Shown: one piece after another, positions 7,144 through 7,235 of the stretch | Position numbering within the stretch: the first letter of the stretch is position 1 | How the letters are laid out: every line of letters starts with the position of its first letter | NCBI GenBank assembly: GCA_024230695.1 | Contig: JAAERC010000058.1 | Span: forward strand, 1 to 7,235 | Length of the DNA: 7,235 nt | Direction: 5' to 3' | Source of the DNA: Candidatus Zixiibacteriota bacterium | Lineage (GTDB): Bacteria > Zixibacteria > MSB-5A5 > GN15 > PGXB01 | Notes under the pieces: model-generated | What the model was told of the DNA's origin: nothing | The model's input: the letters and a program-made list of their open reading frames with translations, nothing else | The model's database searches: none | Position numbers and translations under genes: made by a program

Positions 7144-7235
7144 CCCAAGTTGATGGATTATAGAAAACTTGCATAATTAAATAAGTTACAGTGCCTTATA
7201 AAATTTCGAAACTCTATAGAGCAATGATTAATTTC
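7144..7235. repeat. Terminal direct repeat, right copy (92 bp)
   Basis: Exact copy of bases 1-92. The base before it (7143) completes the left arm of a small inverted repeat, ATCAAC (7138-7143) / GTTGAT (7149-7154) with loop CCCAA, so the repeat boundary falls at the loop edge. In a circle the left copy would have the same flank. Confidence 0.97.

Noticed and set aside
7001..7191. Nine-base inverted pair CTGTAACTT (7001-7009) and AAGTTACAG (7183-7191)
   Set aside because: About one such match is expected by chance in an AT-rich region of this size, and the arms are too far apart for a simple stem-loop.
6883..7235. Integron attC-like cassette boundary
   Set aside because: A 92-bp repeat beside a single gene suggested a cassette, but no GTTRRRY / RYYYAAC core pair was found in the noncoding region.
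1..7235. Small phage or virus genome with direct terminal repeats
   Set aside because: There is no capsid, portal, terminase, polymerase or Rep gene. The only gene is a bacterial-type secreted protein with a T9SS sorting domain.

Overview
The window holds one giant protein gene and almost nothing else. On the minus strand, 6882 down to 172 encodes a 2236-residue predicted secreted protein, about 94% of the unique sequence. It has an N-terminal signal peptide, seven HAF-type extracellular repeats, three tandem units built of a CSLREA-like module, a right-handed beta-helix and a Cys-bearing beta-sandwich, a metallopeptidase-like domain whose catalytic motif looks destroyed, further beta-sandwich regions, and a C-terminal type IX secretion (T9SS) type A / FlgD-like sorting domain. 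The architecture, the 'NYPNPFNPTT' motif and the moderately AT-rich composition point to an uncultured bacterium of the FCB superphylum (Zixibacteria, Marinimicrobia, KSB1, Cloacimonadota, Ignavibacteria-like lineages). The sequence alone does not fix the phylum.

Layout: 1-92 is the left copy of a perfect direct repeat. 93-171 is 3' noncoding DNA with a stem-loop. 172-6882 is the gene. 6883-7143 is the upstream region, with a good ribosome binding site and a candidate promoter. 7144-7235 is the right copy of the repeat. Bases 1-92 and 7144-7235 are identical, so the contig closes on itself as a 7143-bp circle with a 432-bp noncoding gap. Equally, the unit could be tandemly repeated, or flanked by 92-bp repeats, in a chromosome.

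No replication, partition, mobilisation, transposase, integrase, capsid, tRNA or rRNA gene is visible. If the circle is real it would be a one-gene element that depends on its host for replication and for the T9SS machinery the protein appears to need. An assembly or tandem-duplication explanation is at least as likely. The points most worth following are the topology, the degenerate peptidase, and the unusual combination of repeats in one surface protein.
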